A stretch of 64,000 nucleotides of DNA from a bacterium (GTDB taxonomy: Bacteria > Electryoneota > JAOADG01): positions 55,836-119,835 of the forward strand of contig JAOADG010000012.1 of NCBI GenBank assembly GCA_026417415.1, written 5' to 3'. Shown in pieces: positions 52,586-62,624 of this stretch. The notes beneath the pieces are model-generated. The model made no database searches. It had not been told where the DNA came from and saw nothing but the letters and a program-made list of their open reading frames with translations. Every line of letters starts with the position of its first letter. The stretch's first letter is position 1. The position numbers and the translations under genes are program-made.

Positions 52586-53200
52586 ATGAAAAATCGTCGT
52601 TGGTTAGTATTGGTGAACATCTTTGTGTTAACCATTGCAATTCTTTTCATTGGATGTGGTGGAAAAAAAGTTACGCGAATTGAAACTTCTGAGACACGTG
52701 ATTTAAGTGGACGTTGGAATGATACGGATAGCCGTATGGTATCAGAAGAAGTGATTAAAGATGCTCTTAATCACCCTTGGTTGCAAAGTTTTATTACGAA
52801 AAAAGGAAAAAACCCAACGGTAATAGTCGGTTCAATTCGTAATCTTTCTATGGAACACATTGCTACCGGTACTTTTGTCAAAGATATAGAAAAAGCGTTT
52901 ATCAATAGTGGACGTGTAACTGTTGTTGCATCTGCATTAGAAAGAGGTGAAATCCGAGACGAACGCAGAGAAATGAAAGAAAACGCAGATCCTGAAACCA
53001 TTAAACAAATGGGAAAAGAGTTCGGTGCAGATTACATGTTAACTGGTGAGATCAATGCCATTGAGGATCGCGAGAAAAAAGAATCGGTTATGTATTACCA
53101 AGTGGATTTAACTTTAACGGATATTGAAACCAATGCAAAAGTTTGGATGGGTGGAACGAAAATTAAAAAATACATTGATAGACGTACCCTCAAACTGTAA
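52586..53200 (+). CDS. LpoB-like penicillin-binding-protein activator lipoprotein
   Basis: A 204-residue outer-membrane lipoprotein (signal ending LFIGC, Cys24). DLSGRWNDTDSRMVSEEVIKDAL, TVIVGSIRNLSMEHIATGTF and GKEFGADYMLTGEINAIED follow the LpoB/YcfM fold; the enterobacterial protein stimulates the peptidoglycan synthase PBP1B. The disordered linker of E. coli LpoB is short here. The ribosome-binding site is AAAGGAG, and an intrinsic terminator follows the stop by ten bases. The next gene is another lipoprotein of a family often found beside LpoB homologues. Confidence 0.87.
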   Translation: MKNRRWLVLVNIFVLTIAILFIGCGGKKVTRIETSETRDLSGRWNDTDSRMVSEEVIKDALNHPWLQSFITKKGKNPTVIVGSIRNLSMEHIATGTFVKDIEKAFINSGRVTVVASALERGEIRDERREMKENADPETIKQMGKEFGADYMLTGEINAIEDREKKESVMYYQVDLTLTDIETNAKVWMGGTKIKKYIDRRTLKL

Positions 53201-53210
53201 CCAATCCCTT

Positions 53211-53239
53211 AGGCGACTCTTAATGAGTCGCCTTTTTTT
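53211..53239 (+). terminator. Intrinsic terminator between the two lipoprotein genes
   Basis: AGGCGACTC-TTAAT-GAGTCGCCT, a perfect 9-bp stem, then six T residues, ten bases after the LpoB-like stop and 12 bases before the next ATG. Confidence 0.9.
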
Positions 53240-53251
53240 GATATTACAAAA

Positions 53252-54619
53252 ATGAAACGAACATTAGTTTACTTTGTAGTGGTCGTCATTCCAATTTCCT
53301 CATTTTTAAGCGGATGCTTAAGTAAATCTGCAATTACCCAAAACATTGCGCGTACTTTTGCGGTACAAGGAGATTGGGAAAAAGCTGCAGCTGTATTCTT
53401 GAAGGATACCAAACCAACCCAAGCAGTTGATGTGCTTTTCAATCGTGGACTTGCTCATTTTGAAATGGGAAATACAATTGAAACTGAAAATGAATTAAGA
53501 AAAGCAAATGAGATCATTGAAGATTTGTTTACTAAATCAGTTTCACGCACTGCTGCTGCTTTAATCACCAATGATCGAACACTTCCATATGAAGGGACCA
53601 ACTTCGAAAAAGGAATACTTCATTATTATCGTGGTTTGAATTTCTATAGACAAGGAAATTTAGAAGCATTTACAATTGAAGCAAGAGCATTGACCAACTA
53701 TTTGGTACAATTGCCCGGATTAACCAAACGAAAATACAACGACGATGCTTTCCTTCGTTACATTGGAGGTTTAGGATATGATGTAGCAAATCAACCCAAT
53801 GATGCATGGATTGCTTACAAACATTCAATTCAGTTGTACCCTCAAACCATCGGTGAGACACCTGATTTTATTAAAAGAGCAGAAAGAATTGCTGCCTATA
53901 AAACAGGTGTATTAACCAAAGATTCATTAAAACAAATTGGAATACATTATCCACTATCAGGTACTGGTAGAGTAGTTGTTTTTATTGAAGCGGGGGTTGT
54001 AGCCGGTTTAGAAACGGAACACATTACCTTTCCAATTCTTGAAGAAGACGAACGAGTGAATATCTATGCAACGAATTTTAATTTGGATAGTTATGGTCTA
54101 ATGTTAATGGATCGGTACTATGATCCTTACTATAGTACAAGGTATCGAGTAAAAGATTGGATCCATATTGCAGTTCCAAAGATTGTTGATGATGGAACTA
54201 CAGTAACTAAAAGGGTAAAAATTCAAAGTGGAAACTTTGCGGTAGATGCTGAACTAGCTCATAATACATCTAAAGTTTTCAAAGAAGAATTTCAGGAAAG
54301 ATTGCCATCCATTCTGGCAAGAACTGTAATCCGAGCGATATTAAAACGAGTCGCTTACAACAATGCACAAAAAGAAGGAGGTGCAGTAGCAGGCGTATTG
54401 ACAAGGGTGGTAGGTGAAGCATTAGAAACAGCAGACACACGAAGTTGGACGTTATTACCAGATAAGTACTTTGTTTTTGATGGTTACATTCCGACGGGTA
54501 AGTATAATTTAACAATCACAGCATATACCGATGGTGGAAAAATAGTGGATGTTGTGACGTTAAATGATGTTGTAATTTCTGATCAAAAGGTGAACATGGT
54601 TCGTTTACGGATTAAGTGA
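53252..54619 (+). CDS. TPR-containing lipoprotein, LpoB-neighbour (COG3014-like) family
   Basis: A 455-residue lipoprotein (SSFLSGC, Cys22) with a helical TPR-like N-terminal half (about 30-225; VQGDWEKAAAVFL, GLAHFEMGNTIETENELRKA, YYRGLNFYRQGN). A beta-rich C-terminal half carries VVVFIEAGVVAGLETEHITFPI and LPDKYFVFDGYIPTGKYNLTI. It resembles the uncharacterised COG3014-type proteins that are often encoded with LpoB, so a role in cell-wall synthesis is inferred. The start has no ribosome-binding site: the 12 bases before the ATG are the end of a terminator region. Translation by read-through or another mechanism is implied. Confidence 0.72.
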   Translation: MKRTLVYFVVVVIPISSFLSGCLSKSAITQNIARTFAVQGDWEKAAAVFLKDTKPTQAVDVLFNRGLAHFEMGNTIETENELRKANEIIEDLFTKSVSRTAAALITNDRTLPYEGTNFEKGILHYYRGLNFYRQGNLEAFTIEARALTNYLVQLPGLTKRKYNDDAFLRYIGGLGYDVANQPNDAWIAYKHSIQLYPQTIGETPDFIKRAERIAAYKTGVLTKDSLKQIGIHYPLSGTGRVVVFIEAGVVAGLETEHITFPILEEDERVNIYATNFNLDSYGLMLMDRYYDPYYSTRYRVKDWIHIAVPKIVDDGTTVTKRVKIQSGNFAVDAELAHNTSKVFKEEFQERLPSILARTVIRAILKRVAYNNAQKEGGAVAGVLTRVVGEALETADTRSWTLLPDKYFVFDGYIPTGKYNLTITAYTDGGKIVDVVTLNDVVISDQKVNMVRLRIK

Positions 54620-55182
54620 TGATTGTAAAATTTTTTAACAACATTTTTGAATATTGAACAACCGAAAAAATAATCTTAACATTTTTTAAAAACTTTTCTG
54701 ATAGTTCTTACATATTATTTTTTTCTAACGAATATCCTTATTCTTACTTTAATCATTCCATCATTTCAAATTACACTTTTTACATAGTTTTCCAGAAATA
54801 ACGAGTAGTAATGATTGAGTCAACATTCGGTGATACATATCACATATTTGACCTATCGTAAAACAATTCACATGATCTATTGAACGTAAAACAAATCTAA
54901 TTTTTTCATATGTCAAGAAAAAATATAGAGTTATCTAATTTTGAAAACGAATATTATAGTTTTTAGCATTCTACAAAATCATATGTATTGCTTGACAAAT
55001 TCTGACGTTATGTATATATTTCAATTGATGAAGTTGGTTTGGGATGAGGTGGTTAAAGTAGATAAAAAGGATGAATTTTGAAAAGTTAACAATGAAAGCA
55101 AATAAAAAGGTATTTATTTTCGTACTTTTAGTAGTTATCCAAATTTAAGGATATACGTTATCTAAAATTGAAAGGAGTAAAA
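54620..55182 (+). other. 563-bp AT-rich intergenic region with MarR-gene promoter and untranslated leader
   Basis: The first ~370 bases are very AT-rich with no gene recognised. A strong promoter at 54992-55020 gives a leader of about 155 bases before the MarR gene at 55183. The leader holds two tiny frames: 17 codons from 55028 and 18 codons from 55092 (hydrophobic, MKANKKVFIFVLLVVIQI). Neither has a ribosome-binding site, so they are noted but not called. Confidence 0.5.
54992..55020 (+). promoter_or_regulatory. Promoter of the MarR-family gene at 55183
   Basis: TTGACA and TATATT separated by exactly 17 bases; the -35 is perfect and the -10 has one mismatch. The transcript would start about 55027. 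Confidence 0.65.
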
Positions 55183-55710
55183 ATGTCTGACGAGACCAGA
55201 GAGATGTCTGAACAAATCGATCGTCTAATGGCCGCTTTCCCAGTCCTCATGTCTTCTATGCATCGTTATGGCGCAAGCTTCGCACGTGAACGTGAACTAT
55301 CCGTCGCTCAATTCAAAGCACTTCTACTACTCGAGCATCACGGACCACTCTCCATGAGTGAACTTGCCCATCTGTTGAGTATTAGTCCTTCTACTGCATC
55401 ATTAACCACTGAAAGGATGGTAAAGCACAATTTAGTGAAACGAAGACACGACCTTCCTGATAAAAGAATGGTTCGTGTACACTTATCTGCAGCTGGGGCT
55501 GCATATCTCGCTGCGCATCGTGAACATGCCCGAGATGTTTTTCGTCAGACCTTAGAGCGACTTAGTGCTGAAGACAGAAAACGTTACATAGATGCATGGG
55601 AGTTTCTTGTTCATGTTACTCAAAAAGTGACCGAAGAGTATTTGGCAAGTGAACGAAGAAGATTAGCTGGGACGGTTTCCGGAACGCCTGCATACGACGA
55701 CGAAGATTAA
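55183..55710 (+). CDS. MarR-family transcriptional regulator
   Basis: A 175-residue winged-helix repressor. LSVAQFKALLLLEHHGPLSMSELAHLLSISPSTASLTTERMVKHNLVKRRHDLPDKRMVRVHLSAAG-type text covers the DNA-binding domain (recognition helix around residues 62-77, wing RHDLPDKRMVRVHL), with dimerisation helices at both ends. The ATG at 55183 is five bases after AAAGGAGTA; the TTG at 55168 overlaps that site and is rejected. Its own promoter and terminator frame it as a single-gene unit. GC content and C-ending codons are clearly higher than in neighbouring genes, suggesting high expression or a different origin. The effector is unknown. Confidence 0.93.
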   Translation: MSDETREMSEQIDRLMAAFPVLMSSMHRYGASFARERELSVAQFKALLLLEHHGPLSMSELAHLLSISPSTASLTTERMVKHNLVKRRHDLPDKRMVRVHLSAAGAAYLAAHREHARDVFRQTLERLSAEDRKRYIDAWEFLVHVTQKVTEEYLASERRRLAGTVSGTPAYDDED

Positions 55711-55730
55711 AAAGAAAGACATCTGAAAAT

Positions 55731-55765
55731 AAAAAATGGACACTTACTAAAGTGTCCATTTTTTT
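55731..55765. terminator. Bidirectional intrinsic terminator
   Basis: AAAAAATGGACACTT-ACTA-AAGTGTCCATTTTTTT, an inverted repeat with T-runs on both strands. It ends the MarR gene on the plus strand and the four-gene membrane operon on the minus strand. Confidence 0.9.
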
Positions 55766-55820
55766 AAACATTAGAATGCTTTTGCAAATCAATTTTTAAT
55801 AAATTAAATATAGCAAAAAA

Positions 55821-56510
55821 TCAAACGAGAAAAGATTGCAACCATTTTTGTAAAAATTCAAATCTTCCGAGTAATAAAGAGATTCTTGCCATCACCGTAT
55901 AACCAAAAGCGGCACCAAAAGTGATCATTAAAATCCAAATCCCAAATTTACTTGCGCCACCGATAATTCCTTTATGTTCAAGAGAAAAGAAAAAATAAAG
56001 CAATGCAGCAATCACACCAAACACCAATACCACATTGGAAAAGGTTGCCATCCAAGCAAAAGAACCGTTTTCCAGTACGACTAACGGAACAGAAGAAGAA
56101 TGGACTTGATGAATAAAATCTGATTGTAAGTACCGTGTTAAATTTGTACCTGCTGAAAACCCGATAATGATCGCCATTGGCCAACGTGATATCCAACCAA
56201 TTGAACCAAACAAACGAGTTAACATCATAATCCCTAAAATGATGGGAATAAGAAAATAGTAATTTGGTGTTGTATCACTTAGATTAGGTAAAAAAATGGA
56301 AACCATTTCGGGGAAAACTTTTCCTATTCCATTTGGAATTAACGTAGTCCAAAACCCTACCACCATCCAATACGCAGCACTTACCCCTACAAAAAGATGC
56401 TCTGCAAATTTGTAAAAAGGGTTATCTTTGTATAAAAAACTAAAAATCATAAAGGTTAGTGCTGCACCTACCCAAAGTGCCAGATGATCCGCAAAACTCA
56501 ATTCACTCAT
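55821..56510 (-). CDS. Integral membrane protein, last gene of the DUF6754-type operon
   Basis: A 229-residue protein with about six to seven hydrophobic helices (for example ALWVGAALTFMIFSFLY, YYFLIPIILGIMMLTRLF, VVLVFGVIAALLYFFFSL, GIWILMITFGAAFGYTVMA). The N-terminus is MSELSFADHLALWVG, and AEHLFVGVSAAYWMVVGF and WPMAIIIGFSAGTN are charged-poor and probably conserved. No known family is recognised. GTGAGG precedes the ATG by eight bases, and the upstream gene ends ten bases earlier, so it is cotranscribed with the next three genes. Confidence 0.75.
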   Translation of the reverse strand: MSELSFADHLALWVGAALTFMIFSFLYKDNPFYKFAEHLFVGVSAAYWMVVGFWTTLIPNGIGKVFPEMVSIFLPNLSDTTPNYYFLIPIILGIMMLTRLFGSIGWISRWPMAIIIGFSAGTNLTRYLQSDFIHQVHSSSVPLVVLENGSFAWMATFSNVVLVFGVIAALLYFFFSLEHKGIIGGASKFGIWILMITFGAAFGYTVMARISLLLGRFEFLQKWLQSFLV

Positions 56511-56520
56511 TGTACGAACC

Positions 56521-57375
56521 TCACTTTTTTCGCGTCATAAAATAGGCGATGTTTCCGATGATAACGAAGGCAATGATTGCAAGATGAGCAACTGTCTGAG
56601 GCGCCATCTTGCGCAAAGCTGAACGATGTTGAAAAAATTTGGGATACATATGAATGACCAACGATTCGTATTCTGCTGCGCCTTGTAAACCGGCCATTAA
56701 TCCGAACATTTGACGTGGGTAATACGGAAACAATTCAGTGGCTTGAACAGCAGTCACACCTCCAGCAACAGGAATATTTCCTCGATCACCTGCAAATTGA
56801 ATCCATTCTTTAAGACCGGGAGCACCACTCGATATGGATAAAATCATATCAAAGTTTTTTAATGTTTCAATATCAGACATCATCGGAAAACTTTGAATAT
56901 CATTACCAGTGCGATCGGTTGTGTACATTCGTTTCACGCTGGTAAATAGCATATTGATTAGACCAGTGCCACCTGCTTTAAATCCTAAATCAATATAATC
57001 CACTCCATATTCTTTGTTTGGAAAAGAAGGTTTTACGATATGATCAATCGTGTATTGGCTTTGCCGTTCACCCGTCGCCCAAACTGCCATCATATATACT
57101 TTGCAATCTTTTGATAATAAATGGAACACTAAAGCGTCAGCCATTGGTTGGTTTTCAGGAACGGTAGAAGGTCCATAATCGTAAGAAATGAGTACTTTTG
57201 AACCTGCAGGAAGCCGCTGAATGGTTTGGAAAACTTTTTCTACCATCGGGGCAGGTACTGCAGTAAAATCAATTCCTAATACCATCGGTAAAGCCACAGT
57301 TATCGCAATCACTAGAAAAATCCAACGGCGATCAATTTGGCTTAATTTCATCCAAAACGTAGTGTCAAATTTCAT
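56521..57375 (-). CDS. Membrane-anchored alpha/beta protein of the DUF6754-type operon
   Basis: A 284-residue protein with one helix at each end (residues ~18-35 and ~262-280). The central domain has a Rossmann-like alternating pattern, with SKVLISYDYGPSTVPENQPM, KVYMMAVWATGERQSQYTI, GVDYIDLGFKAGG and FDMILSISSGAPGLKEW. A GGVTAVQATELFPYYPRQMFGLMAGLQGAAEYESL segment near the end looks family-specific. No enzyme motif was recognised. The start overlaps the preceding gene's stop in ATGA, with AGGAGG upstream. Membrane topology puts the domain on one side of the inner membrane, but which one is not clear. Confidence 0.75.
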   Translation of the reverse strand: MKFDTTFWMKLSQIDRRWIFLVIAITVALPMVLGIDFTAVPAPMVEKVFQTIQRLPAGSKVLISYDYGPSTVPENQPMADALVFHLLSKDCKVYMMAVWATGERQSQYTIDHIVKPSFPNKEYGVDYIDLGFKAGGTGLINMLFTSVKRMYTTDRTGNDIQSFPMMSDIETLKNFDMILSISSGAPGLKEWIQFAGDRGNIPVAGGVTAVQATELFPYYPRQMFGLMAGLQGAAEYESLVIHMYPKFFQHRSALRKMAPQTVAHLAIIAFVIIGNIAYFMTRKK

Positions 57376-58121
57376 GATTCATCGCCTCCTAACCAACTGC
57401 GTTCTATCCCTAAGATCATCTTCAATGAAGTAGAAATGATTCCAAGTGCAATACCGATCATGATGGCCCGTTGACCAGCCATGTTGGGAACCGATAAAAT
57501 CCAAGTACTAAGATTAGGAATATGAAAAAACTGTAAGGGATTGGGTAACCAAGAAGTAAGCCAAACTCCAACAGGTGTGCGCCCAATTAAAATGATGAAT
57601 GCAGCCACTAAAAGGATAGTCGCTTCACGGGTTTTTGCACGAAACGCACGAAACGCAGCTGACGCTACAAAAAAAGCCAATAGTGAAAAAATGGTGGCTT
57701 GTAACGGAACAAAAACAGCATCATACATCCATTTGAAAGCAGTTCCTTGGGCTAAGTACGGATCAGACCAATTTTTTGAACCTACCTTAAACAAACCAAT
57801 AACTAAAACAATCACAAACCCTGTCACAGTGACAATGGAATACTGCCAGTCCCGCTTCTTTTGCTGAATTTTCATCAAATGTACTCGTAAAAGGTTTCCA
57901 CCACCAAGAATAAAACTAAACACTGCGATGACATCAAACCACATTGAAAATTCTTCTTCAAGTTTAGGAAATGGTTGGGCAGGAATAAACAATGCCACAA
58001 CCAACAGCAAGCCTGTAAAAAGTGTTAAAAGAAGCGGAAAAAATTTTCGCAAAGGTCTAATGAAAAAAGCAAGTCCAACGGAACCCAATAAGAGTAGTAA
58101 CAAAAGAGTTAAAAAAAACAT
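57372..58121 (-). CDS. Multi-pass membrane protein of the DUF6754-type operon
   Basis: A 249-residue protein with about seven hydrophobic helices (the first being FFLTLLLLLLLGSVGLAFFI). Basic loops HLMKIQQKKRDW and FRAFRAKTREA probably face the cytoplasm, and NPLQFFHIPNLSTWILSVPNMAGQRAIMIG lies near the C-terminus. No family was recognised. GGGTGA precedes the ATG. It overlaps the next gene by four bases and starts 16 bases after the DUF6754-like gene, so all four are a single translationally linked unit. Confidence 0.75.
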   Translation of the reverse strand: MFFLTLLLLLLLGSVGLAFFIRPLRKFFPLLLTLFTGLLLVVALFIPAQPFPKLEEEFSMWFDVIAVFSFILGGGNLLRVHLMKIQQKKRDWQYSIVTVTGFVIVLVIGLFKVGSKNWSDPYLAQGTAFKWMYDAVFVPLQATIFSLLAFFVASAAFRAFRAKTREATILLVAAFIILIGRTPVGVWLTSWLPNPLQFFHIPNLSTWILSVPNMAGQRAIMIGIALGIISTSLKMILGIERSWLGGDES

Positions 58122-58137
58122 ACATTCACCCGTTGAA

Positions 58138-59349
58138 TTATTTAGAAATGGTCAAATTCAATAAAAAAGTAGAAATATTGGTAAAGAATTCATTTCCAGT
58201 AATGACTGATAAAGTGCTAAACAAAGCGGTCACAGCAATCAATACAATCGCAAATGCTTTACCCATGTCTTGTCCTTTTAAGGAGGCAATGGAGCGTTTG
58301 TCGCCACTTAAATAGGCACTTGCAGCAAACAATTCTTCACCGATTAACGTGTAATCGCACGCTGCCACAAAAAAGGGCAATTGTGTCGGCATTGCCGTTC
58401 CAGCAATTTGTATTGCACCAATACCGTTCCCCGTTTCCGCTAAAATGAGCGATTCTGCAAAGAACGCACCCATATAGATACATGCTGCAGGTCTATCCCG
58501 TACCATAATTCCATCAATTGCCGCAACAAATCCGAATTGTTCGTCTGTGATGTAGTGGACAATATCATCAGAGTAAAGATCGGGCCTTCCAGCTGCCAAA
58601 TATGCTTCATGTACTGTTTCGCGACCAGTGGACATTGTTATGGAACGTGAAACTGGGACATCCAATTTCGTTTCATATTTTGCTGTCATCTTTGCTACAC
58701 TGGAAAGGATGGTTAAGCCAGCAATGGTTTGAACGTTATCCATATCTTGAGTACCGGGAACAAAAAGAACCGGTTTGCCCATTTCAGTTGCTCGTCCTAC
58801 GGCTTCTTCAATGGCTTGTATTCCAGCAATTTTTCGGATAAACAAACGTTGACCTTTTTCCGAATAGAAAATGTATCCTAAAATAAAAGACACCAAGATC
58901 AAAGCGATCACAAACAAATTGATTTTGCTACGATCAAACCATTCTGCTTTAGCAATGGCAGGTTCACTGATCAAACCACCAACGATTCCAGTAGGGTATT
59001 CTGCTTGAACGCTGTAGCGGTAAGGAATCCCATTCATTACACTCGTATCTAAAAAACTTTTCACGTTGGGTGTCACATCCGCTATATGCTTACTAATCGT
59101 ATCGTGTTCGTAACGATAAATTTTAATAGTTCTGGGCATGATGGGTAGGGTGTCAGGGAAATTCCAACTGACTTGTAATACTTTGCCGCTATTGTTAGGT
59201 AAATCTTTAGCCACCACATTTTCTGGAGCAACTTCTACAAATGGATTTGTAACAGTTGGATTAGGACTCAGAACTTGATTTGCGAAAAGGGGATGGATGA
59301 AAAAAAGTAGAAGGGATAGAGAAAACCAATAAGTTGATTTAAAACGCAT
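58138..59349 (-). CDS. DUF6754-like membrane protein with N-terminal FN3-like domain
   Basis: A 403-residue protein. A signal peptide (MRFKSTYWFSLSLLLFFIHPLFA) leads into an exported beta domain resembling fibronectin III (about 35-140; VLQVSWNFPD, IKIYRYEHD, GIPYRYSVQAEYPTG), then a membrane helix (about 150-168). The following domain (about 180-350), which starts GIQAIEEAVGRATEMGKPVLFVPGTQDM and contains STGRETVHEAYLAAGRPDLY, AACIYMGAFFAESLILAETG and ACDYTLIGEELFAASAYLSGD, matches DUF6754-type proteins as recalled, and a C-terminal helix ends the chain. Start at 59349 follows AAAAGGGC. Function is unknown; it opens the four-gene operon. Confidence 0.75.
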   Translation of the reverse strand: MRFKSTYWFSLSLLLFFIHPLFANQVLSPNPTVTNPFVEVAPENVVAKDLPNNSGKVLQVSWNFPDTLPIMPRTIKIYRYEHDTISKHIADVTPNVKSFLDTSVMNGIPYRYSVQAEYPTGIVGGLISEPAIAKAEWFDRSKINLFVIALILVSFILGYIFYSEKGQRLFIRKIAGIQAIEEAVGRATEMGKPVLFVPGTQDMDNVQTIAGLTILSSVAKMTAKYETKLDVPVSRSITMSTGRETVHEAYLAAGRPDLYSDDIVHYITDEQFGFVAAIDGIMVRDRPAACIYMGAFFAESLILAETGNGIGAIQIAGTAMPTQLPFFVAACDYTLIGEELFAASAYLSGDKRSIASLKGQDMGKAFAIVLIAVTALFSTLSVITGNEFFTNISTFLLNLTISK

Positions 59350-59504
59350 AGAATGCCCTTTTTTCAATTACAAAAAAGCAAAGAATTCCAAAAGATACAA
59401 TCATTCTGAAAATCTTCCAAGTAATTCAAGTGATTTTGAAAAAATGTATGTCATTTTGTCAGTAGGTTGTCTTGAAAATATAGAAAAATACTGAACATTA
59501 ACAA

Positions 59505-59519
59505 TGGCACAGTAATTGC
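59505..59519 (+). promoter_or_regulatory. Sigma-54-like -24/-12 promoter upstream of dnaK
   Basis: TGGCAC, five bases, TTGC: a complete match to the -24/-12 core with the required spacing. Transcription would begin near 59530, leaving a ~38-base leader with GGAG before the dnaK ATG. No CIRCE element was found in the 218-base region. Confidence 0.5.
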
Positions 59520-59555
59520 CCATTAAAGACATAGATAAGTTTCTTCATTTGATAA

Positions 59556-61478
<1,923 letters not shown>

Positions 61479-61495
61479 TTCTATCAATTAGAATG

Positions 61496-61529
61496 AAAAT
61501 GGGCACTTTAGTCAAAGTGCCCATTTTTT
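61496..61529. terminator. Bidirectional terminator between dnaK and the convergent membrane-protein gene
   Basis: AAAATGGGCACTTT-AGTC-AAAGTGCCCATTTT followed by more T residues, and T-rich on both strands. Its end touches the stop codon of the minus-strand gene. Confidence 0.93.
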
Positions 61530-61998
61530 ACAATTCAATATTTGAATTTAGTAATGCCAAGAAAGCACTACCTGCAATAACTATAAATAGGATTGCCATA
61601 CAGATCATTAATATTGTAAATATCCCAGAGATTTTTAGGAATAGCCGCATTTTATCAAGATAGAGCAACACTTGTTCTTTGTTTCTAAGAAAAGCAACCA
61701 ACTCTGCATGATTTCCGGCTTGATACAGCAGTACACCTAACCAAATGGGCAACCAAGCAAACAGCAATCCCCAAATAGAAAAAGCAACCATGATACCTTC
61801 AATAATTAATAGTACACCTAAAAATTTTGCCCAACTTTTTGTACCTGTAAGTATATTGGAAATTTGAACAAACCAAGGATCGTTTTCCACCAAATTCTCT
61901 GTAGGATGCGAAGGTGTTTGTGAAGATAACGGTTTTTCTTGGAAGGTAGGTGCTTGTTCCCATTGTGGATTTTGCAATGGATTGGGTTGTTCATTCAT
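61528..61998 (-). CDS. DUF5362-like membrane protein
   Basis: A 156-residue protein. The ATG at 61998 follows AAAAGGAGA, so a 54-codon upstream frame overlapping the MarR gene was discarded. A proline/glutamine-rich cytoplasmic N-terminus (about 1-50) precedes VQISNILTGTKSWAKFLGVLLIIEG, and the chain has three or four membrane helices (about 65-110 and 130-152). The pattern recalls DUF5362/uncharacterised proteins of FCB-group bacteria. Function is unknown. It is divergent from the MarR-yceI genes and converges on dnaK. Confidence 0.7.
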   Translation of the reverse strand: MNEQPNPLQNPQWEQAPTFQEKPLSSQTPSHPTENLVENDPWFVQISNILTGTKSWAKFLGVLLIIEGIMVAFSIWGLLFAWLPIWLGVLLYQAGNHAELVAFLRNKEQVLLYLDKMRLFLKISGIFTILMICMAILFIVIAGSAFLALLNSNIEL

Positions 61999-62126
61999 AG
62001 AGGTCTCCTTTTGATTAAAAGAACTATACTTATCCAATGTAAAAAAGCACAAGATTGGTTTCAAGAATTCAAGAAAGAAAGAACATTTCAAACATTTTTC
62101 ATAAACTGCTCGTAAATTTTGTTTCA

Positions 62127-62143
62127 ACTTAAACAATTTAAGT
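62127..62143. promoter_or_regulatory. Palindromic operator for the adjacent MarR regulator
   Basis: ACTTAAA-CAA-TTTAAGT, a perfect 7-3-7 inverted repeat ending seven bases before the MarR start codon. Position and size fit an autoregulatory MarR site that would also control yceI and perhaps the divergent gene. Confidence 0.65.
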
Positions 62144-62150
62144 CTAAACG

Positions 62151-62624
62151 ATGCCGACACATTACAAAGGAACCAAAGAAGAAGTAACAGTATTGAACGT
62201 GTTTATCAAACTTACTCGCTCAACTGAATCACTATTTCAATATCTTTCTATCAAGTTGAAAAGGTATGGCATCACAGAAGCACAATTTGGTGTACTTGAA
62301 ATGTTGTATCATCTCGGTCCATTACAACAAAATCAAATTGCCAGAAAATTACTACGTTCAAGAGGAAACATCACCTTTATTATAGACAAATTAGAGAAAA
62401 TGAATTTAGTAAAACGTGTTGTGGACGCTGAGGATAGAAGATGTACAGAAGTGTATTTAACACCAAAAGGGGAAGCACTTATTAAAAAAATTTTTCCGAT
62501 GCATTTAAAAGAAATTGTATCTATTTTTTCGGTTTTGAATTCAAATGAAAAACAACTCTTAGAAAAGATTTGTAAAAAAATTTCCAAAAGAATTTTAACT
62601 CAAAAGGAGGATAAACCACAATGA
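62151..62624 (+). CDS. MarR-family transcriptional regulator of the yceI operon
   Basis: A 157-residue winged-helix protein. ITEAQFGVLEMLYHLGPLQQNQIARKLLRSRGNITFIIDKLEKMNLVKR covers the helix-turn-helix, and DAEDRRCTEVYLTPKGEAL is the wing. Helices at both ends form the dimer. Its ATG at 62151 has no clear ribosome-binding site; a palindrome sits just upstream. It overlaps yceI by four bases (ATGA), so the two are one operon, as MarR and YceI genes often are in other bacteria. The regulator probably responds to a small hydrophobic or oxidising effector, but the ligand is not known. Confidence 0.93.
   Translation: MPTHYKGTKEEVTVLNVFIKLTRSTESLFQYLSIKLKRYGITEAQFGVLEMLYHLGPLQQNQIARKLLRSRGNITFIIDKLEKMNLVKRVVDAEDRRCTEVYLTPKGEALIKKIFPMHLKEIVSIFSVLNSNEKQLLEKICKKISKRILTQKEDKPQ

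Noticed and set aside
55028-55148. Two tiny leader frames before the MarR gene (17 and 18 codons)
   Set aside because: Neither has a ribosome-binding site, and frames this short are common by chance in AT-rich DNA; kept only as a note.
61999-62160. 54-codon N-terminal extension of the DUF5362-like gene
   Set aside because: It covers the intergenic control region, and a strong AAAAGGAGA sits directly before the ATG at 61998.
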